A stretch of 64,000 nucleotides of DNA, from NCBI GenBank assembly GCA_930367205.1, contig OV884014.1, positions 108,972,138 to 109,036,137 of the forward strand, in the 5' to 3' direction. The translations under genes were made by a program, and so were the position numbers. The notes under the pieces were generated by a model. It did no database searches and was not told where the DNA came from. It saw only the letters and a list, made by a program, of their open reading frames with translations. Below, piece after piece: positions 54,064 through 64,000 of this stretch (its first letter is position 1; each line of letters begins with the position of its first letter). The DNA comes from Acanthosoma haemorrhoidale. Its lineage: Eukaryota; Arthropoda; Insecta; Hemiptera; Acanthosomatidae.

Positions 54064-54255
54064 AGAAAGCCAAAACATCCAATGACGTTAAAGCGGTGTG
54101 CCCTGGAAATGTACAGATTCCAGCGGAGGAAGGTGCTTTGTCCAGAGGCTCCAGAGGAAATGCCCAAGTATCGAACTGAAGGTGGCCAAGTTGTAGGCTC
54201 GTTCGGCGTTCGAACTCAACCGCTCCGGATTAACTTGTTACAGCCGCGGATTTGA
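54064..54255 (+). CDS. Candidate terminal exon, unidentified
   Basis: TTTTCTCGTTTTTAG ends at 54063, a good pyrimidine tract and AG splice acceptor. From 54064 a frame stays open for 63 codons to TGA 54253-54255: RKPKHPMTLKRCALEMYRFQ, then RRKVLCPEAPEEMPKYRTEG. The block is about 54% GC with coding-like residue use in AT-rich flanks. First ATG is codon 7. I recognise no family and no upstream exon could be paired, so it is a prediction only. Confidence 0.35.
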   Translation, partial: RKPKHPMTLKRCALEMYRFQRRKVLCPEAPEEMPKYRTEGGQVVGSFGVRTQPLRINLLQPRI

Positions 54256-57200
54256 GCTCTCACAAAAGTTTAATTTGTTTCTACGCCCTTCGCGTGTGCT
54301 CCTAACTTTTTTTTTTATTGGCTCTGAGTACAAGCTCTGCTATATAAAATTTATATTTCAGTATTAGTACACTTTAGAGATCAATTTAAACTTGAAATGA
54401 AAACCGAGCGTTATCGTGAGATTAAAATTTCTTTACTCTCACAAACATGTCAAAAAGAGATCCCACAATAGCAAGGTAGCTTGAAGCAGCTGGTCTTTAC
54501 CCTTAAGTCTATTTTATAAATGTCATTAGAAATATGAAACATTGAATCATACTCCTACCTTCCTCGACCTCCCCCAATTCAATCTAGCGACTAAATCTGA
54601 CAATACTCGAGCCAGCCCATCCAAGCTGTATCTCACATACTTCCTTCTCACAGATTCCTTTGGCTGTTCTTTCCGTAACCTTGCCTCAAACCTTTGCAAC
54701 TATTCCTATCGATATTCGTCAACATTTACCATCTTCAAATAACAACTTTACCACTTGCTTCTCTCCATCCGATTTCAGTCGTTTTCAATATTTTTCTGAT
54801 GATTCTTTAAGCTTTAGTAATCATCATAGGTTTTATTAATGTACTGACATGTACTTCATCAGCTAGGTATCCCTATTCTGTTCCTTCTTTTCATTCTTAG
54901 GGGTAAAAGACTTACAATGAATAGTTTTGATTTGTTTCATTTGAAACAGTGATATTTGAGGGTTTTTATCTGTTGAAAATTCGATAATCAATTTTCCCTC
55001 TTACAAATCGCTAAATAAACCTTAAGTTAGTGTCTAAAGTTTTACCTAAGTCCCGAACTTTTCATAGTACATAGCATATACGGCATATGGAGCATATATT
55101 CTGAAAGTAATCCCAACCATAAAAGACAATAGTCTTCACTTATAGCAAGTTGTTGCAGAGGCAATATTTCGGTGGTCGCAACCAAGAGTCTACAGCATAC
55201 ACCTGTACCAGGGCATGAAAGCTCTAGTAAATTTTAAGCTAATTGAAAATGTTACTGGAATTCTTTTTTTTCCCCTACAGCAGTTCATAATCATAAGATC
55301 GCCATTTAACCTGCTTTTCTAATCTTGTAATTGCTAATTAATTAATGGCTAGTCGCTGTAAAAGCTTTAGTAATCATCCTAAGTGAAACCAAAGGATAAC
55401 CATCGCTTATAATGTTAACGACCTCTTAAAATAGCATAATTTTTACTCTGGAACAAATAGCATTAGGGCTGATACTTAAAAAAAAGAAAAAAGAAAAACT
55501 CAAGTCAAGACAAATTTTTCCAAGTTTAAAAAGAACTGCCTCATGGCACTGTTACACTGCAAAAGAGAGAGAGAGGGGTGATAAACTTCAATTTAAATAT
55601 ATTTCGAGAGACCAAGATATCTGTCAATAGTTCCTGAAGAGGTCAGACATTACAATATAAGGAGACCTTTAGCAAAGAGTGTTTGTGCAGAGGTTTTACC
55701 ATGCTTCGGCATCGGCCATAATGTCTGTATAACCGGATGGATATCTGTAATTCTTCAACTACTCACATAAATACGTTTAGTTCATGTACAGTGTCAACTA
55801 TTAATGTGCTTTAGTTGAACAAGGGACAGACTAGGGTTTATACGTCCTAATATTTATTTAATAAAAAATAAAATATAGATATACTGCATTCAATGAAAAA
55901 TAATTACTACTATGTCACTATCTGTAATTAACGTGTTTTTTTTTTCTTTTTACAGGTGAGTGATCATACTTGGTATTCACAGGCCTATTTACTACAGGTA
56001 AAAAAATTACCTTTATTGTCATACATTAGACTCCACGCACCCACTATATTGAAGATAATTTTTCACTAGCAAAAAAAATATATTAATTCGCTATCAGAAA
56101 TTTTCGCTTAGATGTTATATACTCAAAGCCTGACACATAGGAATTAAATATTTTATCAAACACATGGATTATCCCAATATTTATAGCGTATATTCGAATA
56201 TCTAATTCCTTATATATAATGACTTTACTCGTTTATACATATAATCAAAACTGTTTATACACATATTCACAGTAATAAAATATGTATTTTTTTGGTTTAA
56301 TTCATATGGGTAGTAAATTTTTTTTTGGATCACGCTAACACTTTAAACTGTTGATATTGCCTATAAGTCATTACCACATTTTGTAAGACGCTAATATCTC
56401 CAACATAAAGCTAACATAAACTGGCGGGGTAACATGTTTTACATAAATATCAGTGAACAAGGATATGAGTAAAGCAGGAGGGAAATTGACCTCTAACAAT
56501 ATTAGCAATCGTTGCATATCTAAATTTAACCATTATGAAATTTGGAAAACTTTATTTTTAAAAAGAAAATCCAAATCAATATTATTCCTCTCCACACTTT
56601 TTAATCGAATGTACTTCACATCAAAACACAAGTTTATATTATTTTTTTTTAGCAATGAATTATTTATTGATAACCAAATTTATTTAGGCCATGCAAACAG
56701 ACATTTTATTCTATTGCGCTTGAAATATGTTTAGTTGGAATGATCTTTTTGAAAATTTTATTCTTTATTTTTGTTTATCTCAGATGCTGTTTTACGTAAT
56801 AAATTTATTTTATTTTTATAATTATAAATCGTTAAGAAGTTTTGATTTTTGTAATTGCACTGGGTGTTTATATATGTATGGATTTTGTATTTTTGTATGT
56901 TATATATCGACAACACATAGCTCCTTGCTATGAAAATAATAATATATTTTAAAATTAGAATATATGTATAATAAATATCTTTATTAAATTATGATAATAG
57001 CGTTTAAGTGTGCGATTTGTTATATTGAAGTGTAGTTTCTTCTACAATACTGAATTGGCTTAGGAGAAAAGTGACGTAAAGAGACTAGGGGTCACTGGCT
57101 TGATTTTCCTCAGAACGTTTTTCACCCCGAATGAAAAATTCACTGAGCTATTCGTCGGCCACTGAGGTTTAGCCTGTCCCAGTCATTTCGTCCTTATGCA

Positions 57201-57825
57201 ACTTTAAACCGGACCCGGGAATTTTTTATCTGAGGTGATGAGGTTACTTAGGGGATGGAGGGGGGGCGTCCTGTTGGACTATTTACAAAGGGGGGCGGTC
57301 AAAAGAAAATTGCATTGCGAATTTACAGCGGATCTTCACAGAAGCGACCCAACCAGTCAATGAACATCAGACAGATATCCTACGAGCTACATATATAAAT
57401 ATTCACCTTCCTATTTTAAATAATTCAACGCGTCACTGGAGATTTTGTTTTTTAATTATAGTTGCCGGTTTTGTAGCAATGATAAAATACTGAGAAATTT
57501 GTCACAGTTACAAATAGTTAAGCTGAATAGTTCCAGACAAACATCATACGCCAACTAATCCGGTTTTCAAACAGCAAAAAATAACGGAATTTATTAGTAA
57601 ACCATCATTTTTGGTCACCTAGAATCTACTGCAGTTTGCTAGAAAATTTACAGAGGAAGGAAAAGAAATCATTTTCATCAGACTCTGAGATAATATGTTT
57701 AGAAAGATTTTTAAATAGTAGAAAAAACAAATAAAAACCTTATTTGCAAATTAGTCAATATGTCACAGTATTTCTTGTTTTATTGATTTAACGAAATATT
57801 TTCTCTGCCCAAAAATTGTGCTTGC
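54256..57825. other. AT-rich intergenic DNA, nothing recognised
   Basis: About 3.6 kb with only AT-biased chance ORFs (for example 56453-56734, rich in F, K, N and I). A short G-rich patch (GGAGGGGGGGCG) lies at 57258-57269. Confidence 0.5.
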
Positions 57826-58437
57826 TAACTTCACCCAACCTGTCGCTTCGTCTCAAACTGATGATATATAAATGTATCCTCCGGCCAGTTCTGCTGTACG
57901 GTGCCCCGCTATTTACCCACTTGACTGACAATACAGCCGAATGTCTCAAACACTTCCAGAATGGGATCATGCAAAAAGTGGTCCGACTTACCTCTCTCGA
58001 GAGGTTGAAGAAAGCAGACCTGCACCCGTTGCTTGGTGTGCCGTCGGTGGGTGAGTTCATCCGCCGGAGACACAAGTTTTTCGACTCGTTGCAGCACCTG
58101 ACAAATCCAGTGTTTAACACTATGACCCTACCACCCCTCCAGCATCGATGGCAACAGACTGTCGGGGAAAAATTAGGTTAAGATTTAGTATGTAAGTTAG
58201 TTTTAAGTTTGATCAAAAAGGTGAGCCCCATCACATTTATTAGTAAGTTTAGTCCAGTCACGTATAGTGTTAATCATTATACTTGTTTATTCATTATACA
58301 ATTTTCATAAAATAACTGTATATAATGATTTGATGCTACAGGAAATACAAAAATAATTTGTAAATAGATTCACCTGAGGATCTATAATTGTATATAATTA
58401 CTTGTAAATTTAAAAGGGCTATGAAGAAAAAATAAAG
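57826..58437 (+). mobile_element. LINE family B, 5'-truncated copy 2
   Basis: 57850-58181 codes for LMIYKCILRPVLLYGAPLFT, ECLKHFQNGIMQKVVRL, EFIRRRHKFFDSLQHLTNPV and ends QQTVGEKLG at TAA near 58181. A 3' UTR and A-rich tail (to about 58437) follow, homologous to 15085-15355. This copy keeps the original end of the ORF that copy 1 has lost. The RT catalytic part is absent. Confidence 0.82.
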
Positions 58438-58439
58438 TG

Positions 58440-58830
58440 GCTCGGAGAGAATGGCCTGACGGACAGATCCTCCCCAAACTGTGGCAAATAAAGACTAGGG
58501 GTTGGAAATATGCCAGTATTGGATCCCCAGTCACACCTGAAACAGCACCGCTCAAGTGCTGGCAGCCCTTAGCCAATAACAAACGTCACCCCGACAGACA
58601 GACGGGCAAAAGAACCCCCCACATACACTCCCCCCCTTAAAGGAGATAACGAATCACCCCTAAAGTTAGCCCCCCAGAGAAAACACATTAGCCAGAGAAC
58701 ATTAGCAGGCACGGTTATTGCCTCGCTACTCTGAGTTAGGTGGCCCCCCCACAATTAATATTTCTATTTCGCCTCCCGAACCAGCCCTCCCCTGTATAAT
58801 CTAATAGCGCCCCCCCCCCTTGACACGAAT
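58440..58830. other. C-rich block of unknown nature
   Basis: Strongly C-rich on the plus strand, with repeated short C-runs (58614-58636, 58669-58675, 58744-58750, 58809-58819), starting directly after the family B tail. No ORF of interest. It resembles no element I know. Confidence 0.4.
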
Positions 58831-59755
58831 ATTAAAAAAAACGAGCTATTATTTTTATTGCGTTAGAGCCATTAGGTGATTCTTCTCTTCATGGCGGTGT
58901 TTTATCTCTTTTTCTGTGACTAGACGCATTTCCCTCATTAGAGGCAACCGGTAAGTGAGTCCACAGCAATTAAGGCCTCTTTATAAATCTCCGCTACTTG
59001 GTTAAGTCCTCTCCTATTTCACTCGCCGCAACTTTATTTACATCTCCAACTATTTCTTTTCTAAGCTGACTTTTTCAACTTGAATCTTTTGATCCTTGAA
59101 TATTTTAGCTAGGATTTGAGCTTTTATACCAACCCAGCATTTAAATCTTTTAGTTTTGATTAATTCCTTCTTTTTTTTTTTCTACTTTGAACATATGTAG
59201 TCGCTTGGCTGGTGTATTTTTTTCAGTTATTTATTTAACTAAGATGTAATCTTTTTTAAGGCTTTTAATATTGTGTTTCGCCAACTTTTTCTATAACGTT
59301 CCATCAATGAGTTTACTTACCAACTGTAATGCATTTAAATAATTTATTATATTTCTCAATATACAATATTGATTTTTAATTTTTTTAATGCACTTTATGA
59401 TTATCTATTCATAGGTATCTATCCATCTAACCCGTAGAACAAGAGAAAATTAAACGATTTCCGGAGGAATCGTACGTAAACACCAGTATGCGATAGTTAA
59501 AGGTACTGTGCAAAAAGGGTTTTAAAACTGACTTGCGCAGAGAAGACTCCTCTATGCCCTTGGTACGAATCCATGGTATCAACATTTCCTTAGAAGAAAT
59601 GTCATTCAAGAACGCTTTTCAGTTCTCGTCAATATTACTCCTGAAATTGTGGGATAATTGAGACAGAAATATCAAACAGTTTTCTCTACACTCAGAAAAT
59701 TATTTTTCTTAGTTCTCTTATGTGAGGAAATAAGAATAATTTAAATTTAAGTCGA
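58831..59755. other. AT-rich DNA, nothing recognised
   Basis: No gene or repeat supported. Confidence 0.5.
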
Positions 59756-59759
59756 ATGC

Positions 59760-60232
59760 TCTACCGCTGAGCTTCATTCGAGCAGCGGAGCAACAGTGGG
59801 CTTCACAAGGTCTTTGAGCTGCCTACGGTGGATGAGTTCATCCAACGTAGACATATCAAATTTTTCGACTCCTTGCAATATCTAACAAACCCGGTGTTTA
59901 ACACTATAGCCCCCGCTCCGTTCCCCCATCGATGGCAGGACGCTGTCGCGGCTGGAACACTTTAGTCTTAGGTTCTAGGTATAGGTTTTAGTTTGTTTTG
60001 TTTTGTTCTTAGTGTTTAGTGTCGGTAACAAGTCGAAGGTGAGCCTCATCACCTAGTGTTGAATATGAGACTATGAACTTTTAACCACAAAAACAAAATT
60101 TATTATATTCATGCACTCCTTCAAATGCATCTGTGAATGGCAGGAAGAGTATAAATCTGTATTTCAATTATTTTGTTCATTGCATTACTTTTTAAGGTTT
60201 TGAAATTTCAAAAAAAAAAAAATAAATAAATC
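59760..60232 (+). mobile_element. LINE family B-related copy
   Basis: 59815-59960 reads LPTVDEFIQRRHIKFFDSLQ then NPVFNTI and PHRWQDAVA in one frame, ending TAG near 59966. This is the same C-terminal domain as the copies at 14750 and 57826 but from a different subfamily. The UTR contains GGTGAGCCTCATCAC, parallel to GGTGAGCCCCATCAC at 58221, and ends in an A12 tail at about 60222. Confidence 0.72.
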
Positions 60233-61298
60233 ACACATTCTTGCAATGTTACTCCACTAGTTGTTATCAGTGTATAAGACTCTTTGTTGTATCTTTCCAA
60301 TAAATCTTTTTGAAAAAGGTCTTCCGTCGAGAGATTATTTAATTATATATTTAAAGCTTGTAAATTGGATTATAAATCCTTCTGACAATAACTATCCCAA
60401 AATGTTCGATAAAAATTTGTAATTATTGTAAATATTCATAGATCCTTCATTTAATCTTTAATTATATATATAAACTTACTCCGAGGTCTGCCAGGGATAT
60501 TAAGATGCAAATGGATGATTACAAACCTCTTCAATATGCCAGAACAGCGGAATCAAATGTATAATGAAAGAGTAGGCTCATCGAAATATTAGTATGTGTA
60601 CATGTGTCCAGAGACAATCGGGCAGTTGGACGAAGCCCAAATCGTTTACTCATGGAATTATCCAGTGATTGTGCAGCTGCAGGGGATGTAGGGTGGATTT
60701 GCCCGAACCGGAGAGGTGGGGCTACTGAAACGGGCACGGGTCCACCAGTCTTTCAATAATCCCAGTCCCTGCAACAGGACTCATTCCCGAAATCCCCGCC
60801 AACTCGTCCTCAAATGACTGTCACATGTTTCTCTGACGTGATGAAACTCTGGCTACATTACTATCTACATTACAGTATCGGCCACATCGCACTTTGGAAT
60901 GTTTAAATACAACAATGGCTCAATATGCTGTCGCTAAAACGAGATAAGACATTTTTGGCCTCAGTGGTTGACTCCAGATTATCCCAAGTGACTTAGGGTG
61001 GGATTATGCAGGAAAGCGAAAACCAGGAATTGGGAGGAAGATTTTGGAGTATAAAACGAGACACATCTAAAAAAACATACTGGCCGGGACTTGAACCATT
61101 ACGACATTAAATTACCGTTTAAAATATATGTTAAGTATCATAAAATATATTAGCACTTGCCATGTTGAACTAAGGACAGACCGACCATAGCTGGGCAGAA
61201 TTATATTAGGCGCTGAGTTCGACAAATTTAAGATTTTTAGGGAGGTATAACTCTTGGTATGTGTTACTGGAACTTGAAAAAGAACTAATTATAAAAAT
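60233..61298. other. Intergenic DNA with a B-box remnant
   Basis: 60480-61040 has normal GC without a convincing ORF. At 61083-61098 the minus strand reads GGTTCAAGTCCCGGCC, a B-box-like motif of the tRNA-SINE kind. Confidence 0.35.
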
Positions 61299-61299
61299 A

Positions 61300-62163
61300 C
61301 AACAACAACTTAATTAGGATAAAATTGCAATCTGCCTTATTGGGCAAAACGTAACTGTGATAAATGTTTTCATCCATACCATATTTACAATTTTCATTCA
61401 TACAGTATTTACAAACATACCTCCCAAATCCACATGGTTGTCACCTCCCTCGCATGCGATAGGGGAAGTGGAGTCTTGGGAAGTCCCCCACGCTCCTCTG
61501 TCAGCTGCGTCACCGGATACGAGCCAGGGGAGGCTGACCAAGAGCGCGAGAGCCACAGACGCTCAGGACATGACTGGATAAACTAGCCGTTGCCAGGAAT
61601 CCCACTGTCACTTATTTAGAGCAGGTCACGAGGCCACTGTTTCAGTCTCCGAGGAGGATTATAGGGATGAGAGGAGCAGTGCAATGGCTGTGCTAGGGAA
61701 TTAGAGTGGTTGGATAGGTTACTATGAAATTTCATGAACTTGGAAGGGATGAGTTCAAGAATGTAAGGTATATTAAGATCGTTATGGAGGGTTTTGTTGC
61801 TGACGTAATAAGGGGCATTTACTATTGTTCTCAGGACTTTTGATTGAAAGGATTGGATGCGCTTGATGTTCGACTTTTTTTCTGCCCCCATAGCTATATT
61901 CCGTATGTCCAGATCGGCTTAAGTATAACTTTGTAGATTAGTAGTTTATTTTCTATTGAGATATGGGATGCCCTTTGAAGTAGTCTGTACTGTTGTCCAA
62001 AGCGTCTGTTTAGTTCTTGTCTTTTTAGTCTCGTATGTGGGTTCCAGGTCAGCCGTTTGTCGAGATGGAAGCCTAAGTACCGTAATAACTTGGATACAGG
62101 GAGAGGATTGGAATTAAAGTAAACTAGTGGACAAGACTTGTGGCAGAGGGTAAAGGTAATTTC
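61300..62163 (-). mobile_element. LINE family A, second-longest copy
   Basis: On the minus strand coding starts near 62163 (EITFTLCHKSCPLV) and runs to the stop near 61616. A slightly shortened 3' UTR follows, ending at about 61305. The ORF is split in two. A TAG replaces the glutamate codon in the segment encoding GIELWG (near 61893), and one base is missing a few codons later. Otherwise identity to the family is high, suggesting a fairly recent copy. Confidence 0.87.
61616..62163 (-). pseudogene. Family A LINE ORF, RT thumb and C-terminal domain
   Basis: First piece (62163-61894): KSCPLVYFNSNPLPVS, LLRYLGFHLDKRLTWNPHTR, LKRQELNRRFGQQYRLLQRA and HISIENKLLIYKVILKP, the region after the RT active site. 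Second piece (61891-61616): KKSNIKRIQSFQSKVLRTIV, then TLHNDLNIPYILELIPSKFM and HPYNPPRRLK. The active-site FADD motif lies upstream of the truncation and is missing. It is inactivated by one nonsense change and one frameshift. Confidence 0.85.
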
Positions 62164-63010
62164 TATCTTTAAAAAAAAATGATCTAGTTTTTGCCAGCAC
62201 AACATTATCACACAATTGCAAGTAGGGCATGTTTTCTAGGGACAGGTTGATAAATGCCCTTGTGAAGAGGATTTGCTATGAGGATCGATTATTCAAATCT
62301 AACACAGTGAATTTCAAATCCCTCTTCTCTCTCTCAAAAAAAGTAGCGAAGTGATAGTAGAAAAGGTGCATTAAGCATCGTCCATTGAAGAGCCCGAATT
62401 CCGAAGAGATAAATGCTCTATCTGCTTTGGACGTTAGATTGGATGTCGGCGGCTGAAAAACCATCGGGGTCTTTCAAAAGGTGTCCTCTGGACCTATTCA
62501 CATCTTTATCACGTACTCAGTCATTCAGCCTGGGGGGGGGGGATTTCAATTTGGGCCTTCGATGGATGTCCGGACTTTGGGAGTGCTTAATGCCTGCTTT
62601 GTTCCAGCGGGGGCTTAGCGGCCGGCCTTTGTGTTCATTGTGCCAGTTATTTGGTTTTAGCCTTTCGCTCATGCGTGGGTTAGCATTCGGTACGCATGTT
62701 TAAGGAAGGCGCCATTATCAAGGAGCACTGAAGTTGGGTTTGGTCCTGTAAATTGTTGTAAAATAACACCAGGAATACGATAGAGGAAAGTGCGAAATAA
62801 CATCAACTCCTAGGATTCAAGTGAGTAGGGAATTATGTTGAAAACAATTTGTTTTATAACATCGATTACAATAAGAATCGAAATGCCTCAGTCGGTGGGC
62901 TTTGATGAGTCACACCTTCTAACAATGAGAAGCACTTGAGAAACTTTATCAATCAACTTAGCCAGGAAATGGTTTTTCTTTGATAAAACATATTCCATTG
63001 ACAAGATTGA
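62164..63010. other. Intergenic DNA with a GC-richer block
   Basis: 62440-62700 is GC-richer with a G10 run near 62533-62542 and a 96-codon ORF (62413-62703) that resembles nothing known. Confidence 0.4.
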
Positions 63011-63011
63011 T

Positions 63012-63250
63012 ACTCAATAGACTACTTCAAAGCACATCCCATATTTTAGAAAATAAAAAATAAAGTCAAACTGAAACCATTCCACTGACTTTTCAGTATT
63101 TCATGAGCGTCTGTGGTTCTTTCACTCTTAATCCCCCGAGCTTCTGATTCCTTTTTCGTACGCTTCTTGAGAGGAGACAATCATGTGAACCATCATGGGA
63201 GATCTCTTGGCTAGTTATTATAATTTTATTTGAATAAAATGAACTAGAAA
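63012..63250 (+). mobile_element. LINE family A, two decayed pieces
   Basis: GACTACTTCAAAGCACATCC at 63020 matches the segment encoding RLLQRTSHL. After a gap, CATGAGCGTCTGTGGTTCT at 63102 starts a degraded 3' UTR reaching an AATAAA near 63235. The part between is deleted. Confidence 0.6.
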
Positions 63251-64000
63251 ATGTAATAAAGCGTTATTTTCCTTTTTTAAAAAGTCTTATATATACAGCT
63301 TTAGTGATAATGAAATATGTATTGTTAGAAAAAAGGCCTTGAGCATTGAATTGAACTCTATTAAAAAATAAAACTTTTTTTAAATAGAAATGTTCTAAAA
63401 AAAAAATAGTAGACATAAAGATAAAATTAGCCTATAAACTATGATGGAATGTTGAGTATTTGAGCCTGCGGCGATGCAGTGGACCGAGGCAACCGCAACT
63501 GCACAAACCACTGCAGTGGGACTGCACGGTCTGTGCTTAACTGCTTCAAGTCCACACAGGCTAAGTCCAAGGGTCCGCAGCTAGTCACAACACATTGCCA
63601 TTACACCAAGTTATGGCCTCAAAGATCAATAAACCAGTGTCTATGTTTTTCTATGGAACGTGGTCTATCTTGCACACTGTAATACGAGCATGTTAAAACT
63701 GCTTCATTTTTACGATCTCAATTATATTTAAATTATTTATAGCCCAGAAAATCCCTGCCGTTATACATTCCAATCTAATATGATAGAAAATTATTTGTTA
63801 TTAAATTCTAATAATTTATTAATAATTGATGCTTCGTTAATTTTTCGTAAGGGTGATTTTATTAATAACGAATTTAAGGCATAAAGTAGAACTTTCGTAG
63901 AACATTTCATGCTTCCAAAAACCATGGTTGCAGAAAAACATTAAATCTACTTTTAATGACAGTTTTTTATGGAAAAATTTTAGTCCACTTAAGCCCTAAC
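63251..64000. other. AT-rich DNA to window end
   Basis: One GC-richer patch at 63460-63680 holds a 67-codon ORF with no family resemblance. The rest is AT-rich. Confidence 0.45.

Noticed and set aside
51541..54255. A two-exon gene joining 51541-51656 to 54064-54255
   Set aside because: The donor leaves a two-base overhang, and reading the second block in that phase meets a stop within a few codons.
56453..56933. Two ORFs rich in F, K, N, Y and I
   Set aside because: Composition is what random AT-rich sequence gives. No motif or homologous feature.
1..64000. Bacterial operons, phage or CRISPR array
   Set aside because: No ribosome-binding-site-preceded gene runs, no direct repeat/spacer array, and abundant eukaryotic retroelements throughout.

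Overview
The window looks like gene-poor, AT-rich nuclear DNA from an invertebrate, most likely an insect. The evidence is eukaryotic: many 5'-truncated non-LTR retrotransposons with A-rich tails and target-site duplications, an LTR element, mariner, Tc1 and Merlin relics, tRNA-like SINE remnants, homopolymer runs and no bacterial-style gene packing. I find no convincing intact host gene, no rRNA gene, no complete tRNA gene and no CRISPR array. The species cannot be fixed from the sequence.

Layout. 0-7 kb: a Jockey-like LINE fragment (called family A here), a structurally complete but non-coding LTR retrotransposon (729-4176, 5-bp target duplication, near-identical LTRs), an RTE-like LINE tail, a family-B-related LINE tail and another family A copy. 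7-13 kb: mostly featureless AT-rich DNA with a few GC-richer islands. 13-20 kb: a broken copy of a repetitive arthropod gene family, a LINE family B copy, the longest family A copy (with the reverse transcriptase FADD motif) and a family A copy with an 11-bp target duplication. 20-25 kb: a 42-bp tandem repeat, an antisense solo LTR related to the element at 729, tRNA-like SINE remnants, and a 144-nt GC-rich hairpin-rich sequence retroposed with an A18 tail between perfect 14-bp duplications. 25-33 kb: a mariner deletion derivative with TA duplications, an ancient family A relative, a Tc1-like relic, a 90-bp mariner-type MITE and a family A copy with a 13-bp duplication. 33-41 kb: more family A pieces and GC islands. 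41-46 kb: a 1.29-kb element with about 175-bp terminal inverted repeats, a Merlin element with a broken transposase, and a near-perfectly centred foldback. 46-64 kb: further LINE copies, a second copy of the repetitive gene family, a candidate promoter plus ORF on the minus strand, a candidate spliced exon, a C-rich block and LINE tails.

The genes do not form a pathway. The window is a layered record of transposition. Family A is by far the most numerous (about 16 pieces), its copies range from nearly clean to very decayed, and two copies share the same internal deletion. The youngest-looking events are the LTR element (LTRs that look identical except for one base) and the retroposed structured RNA. 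The items most worth follow-up are that RNA, the LTR element with no recognisable primer-binding site or polypurine tract, the long-TIR element, and the foldback at 44.5 kb.
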